From Andalucia godoyi (taxonomy: Eukaryota > Discoba > Jakobea > Jakobida > Andaluciidae), in assembly GCA_009859145.1 (NCBI GenBank), contig VRVR01000034.1, forward strand, positions 119,358 through 183,357: DNA of 64,000 nt. The letters run 5' to 3'. This document shows, in pieces, positions 62,213-64,000 of the stretch. How positions within the stretch are numbered: the first letter of the stretch is position 1; every line of letters starts with the position of its first letter. The notes below the pieces were generated by a model. It did not search any database. It was not told the DNA's origin and saw only the letters and a program-made list of their open reading frames with translations. Position numbers and translations under genes: made by a program.

Positions 62213-64000
62213 GGATGCAAAATCATAATCACAATATGCAGATGTCTCCGGATTGACATTACCCTCTGCGCCGGGTGACGCCGGAACAACTCCCAGACAT
62301 CTGCATCGTAAAGCTCGGGATCAATGAAGCGAGATAAGTATCCCAGCTCGGTAGGAGTTATCAGTGATCTGAAAAATTTTGCACACACACTGTGGCACAG
62401 AGCTTCGGTGCTGGTCACTGGAGTGGAAGCATGGTAAACATCCGAGTCGTTATTTACAGTGCAAAAGCCTTTGCAATGCGCCGAATGGCTGTTAATATTA
62501 CAAAATGAGTGTACCTGACAAATGTAAATGCAATAAGGAATTCCTTGTCGTTGCCGGTTTGGTGCGTCTTCGAAACAGCATTCGAGTGCGAGTGGTTTCG
62601 GTGAAATACCGTGCACATCGCGGTTAAGTCGTAAATACATGCATCCACAGCAGCGAACGCTCTTAGCAGGTCTCATACAAAAAGCAGAAATGCGATGAAA
62701 CACACATAAAACGACAGAATTCGAAAGAAAGAACAACGTTCATAGGACAACAAGTCCTCAACAACACCGATCCACCAGAAAATTCTGGTGTTCATCGCTA
62801 CGTCCCACTAACGGCATGTTCAAAAAATCAAAAACCAGGGAAATCAGCGCGTGTTCGCTGTGGCCTTCTCATTTTGAATATGCGGAACGACTGAGCAGTT
62901 GGCACATTAAGAGAAAACATCTAATGGTGAGGCATCACTCTTTTTGGCAGTGAGGCCAGTGGAATCAGTGTCCGAAAATCTCAGCTTCGACTGCTTTTGT
63001 AGCTGTTACGAAAATCTGATGTAACAACTGACCTTCGTATTTGTTGCATTCAGATGGAAGGACGAGATCAAGAAAACAGTATTCAGTTAAGAATTAAGAT
63101 CTGAAAATGGGGGAATCGTCATAAGGATAAATCAACTTTGTGATACATGCGCCAGATGTCAGAAGAAGATGAGCAAAGGAGGACGTTGCAGAAAGACTTT
63201 ATCGTTGCCGCTATCTGGCAGTGGCTCGTTTGTGGCGATTAAGTGAATGAACATCCCGGAAACGTTATTCTTCTGTTCTCGGTATGAGGAAGCCTTCATG
63301 CCGCCCTAAACCTTTCGGAATGACGTCAGAGCACCATTTCTAAATGCCTCAAATATGAGCAGCTCTAATTTTTGATATGCTTTGAAGACTATTGCATCCT
63401 TCAAAAAACTCGAACCAACATTTTCGGTTGTCCACTCCCACTAATCAGTGGTCAGGCACACCCCTAAGGCCAGCTTCGCGTATTGCGACTGTCAGCGTTG
63501 TGACGGTGATTGAAGAACGCCCACCGAATCCTGTCAGCGCCTGTTCCTTTTTTTGCTTCAACTAAAAGCTGGCTCTCCGAGTTATGCGCTTATCTGTGCG
63601 ATGTGTCCCTTCCATATTTCTTATCTCTTTGGTTAGTACATCTCAAACGAGGCAGCTATCCAACCATTCCAGATACCGTATGCGAACGGAAATTGCAAAG
63701 CCTTCTCCTTCCCTTTGTGCATCGTTTCATGTTGTTTGTCTGCTGGAAAGTTTTCTTCCTGTCGCTTCCATTCCAGAAGGAAGTCGAAACTGGAAATTAT
63801 TTGCGTTTCTCTACTTTATATCCTGTTGACTGGCACTTGCCAATCAGTTTGGATGGCACACTGTTGATGCAACGGCTTCTGTGAAAACCACAGTGGTGTC
63901 CATCCTGCAGAAACGCATGCCGCCGACAAATCGCATGTTGCATTCTTCGGCCATTCACATTCGAATATCGTGACAGTATTTTTCTTCTGACAGGGAGCTT
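62213..64000. other. Gene-poor right end
   Basis: 1.8 kb without a convincing intact gene. It holds the Fanzor-like scrap at 62510-62700, an exon-like minus-strand stretch at 62265-62460, a CACCAGAA-AA-TTCTGGTG inverted repeat at 62773-62790 and a plus-strand frame 63510-63884 of 124 residues (hydrophobic, Leu/Phe-rich) that has no recognisable domain. Confidence 0.5.
62510..62700 (-). mobile_element. Fanzor-like C-terminal scrap, copy G
   Basis: On the minus strand a frame reads KSVRCCGCMYLRLNRDVHGI and then CFEDAPNRQRQGIPY. A CxxC pair followed by NRDV-x-G is the zinc-ribbon/RuvC-III end of Fanzor proteins, and the N-R-x-R-x-x-I/P tail fits members that end G/D-x-x-x-R-P-x-x-F. The glutamate motif upstream is not seen. 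It resembles copy E more than copies A-D. Short and isolated, so only a possible assignment. Confidence 0.4.

Noticed and set aside
63510-63884. 124-residue Leu/Phe-rich frame near the right edge as a membrane protein gene
   Set aside because: No domain, uneven hydrophobic segments and no support from context; left as unassigned.

Overview
The window is nuclear DNA of a unicellular eukaryote. It carries about 36 protein genes, mostly single-exon, packed on both strands. They are separated by short spacers rich in homopolymers and microsatellites (CT, CA, GT, GAA, TTC, GTT). The gene set is that of a free-living, aerobic, endomembrane-rich protist: REV1, BUD31, COMMD7, DENND6, a Rab32-type GTPase, Spo7/NEP1R1, a mannose-6-phosphate-receptor-like protein, UQCC1 and ATP synthase subunit d. 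A nuclear CcmE (bacterial-type System I cytochrome c maturation) with a mitochondrial-looking N-terminus narrows the choice to lineages that kept this pathway. A jakobid-like flagellate is my best guess, as inference only. Spliceosomal introns are rare but present: two in BUD31 and one in an uncharacterised 509-residue gene, all with GTATG donors and YAG acceptors.

Layout. 1-9.6 kb: a PH-domain protein running off the left edge, a GNAT acetyltransferase, alanine aminotransferase, a TPR protein and an RMND1/DUF155 mitochondrial protein. 9.9-17.4 kb: a triple-MRH receptor-like protein, a small secreted protein, a creatininase-family hydrolase, an SGF29-like Tudor protein, ATP synthase d and NEP1R1. 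18.5-26.5 kb: a fatty acid hydroxylase, a GDSL esterase divergent from a Rab32-like GTPase, COMMD7, UQCC1 and REV1. 27.4-31.3 kb: a 1310-residue LRR multi-membrane-span receptor-like protein. 33.5-45 kb: CcmE, a spliced unknown, a lipid-anchored unknown, an LRR protein, two SLC35 transporters, pirin and an unknown. 45.4-62.2 kb: a one-chain beta-oxidation enzyme (hydratase/dehydrogenase/thiolase), BUD31, NAD(P)H-hydrate dehydratase, a coiled-coil protein, DENND6, PP2C, a cyclin, two small unknowns and a DMT-like membrane protein. 62.2-64 kb is gene-poor.

The most notable feature is a set of seven decayed pieces of Fanzor (eukaryotic TnpB-type, RNA-guided nuclease) elements scattered through the spacers (about 7.66-8.03, 17.8-18.0, 31.8-32.3, 32.8-33.15, 49.9-50.3, 55.5-55.9 and 62.5-62.7 kb). 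One keeps the RuvC-II glutamate, zinc ribbon and DRDxNGARNI motif but is frameshifted. Two distant copies share the same internal deletion and the same extra G, so they were copied after the ancestor was already broken. This is the signature of a non-autonomous (MITE-like) derivative or of a segmental duplication. No copy looks intact.

Start codons were chosen at the first ATG that fits the family alignment and avoids repeat-encoded leaders. Gene functions are read from motifs only; no search was run.
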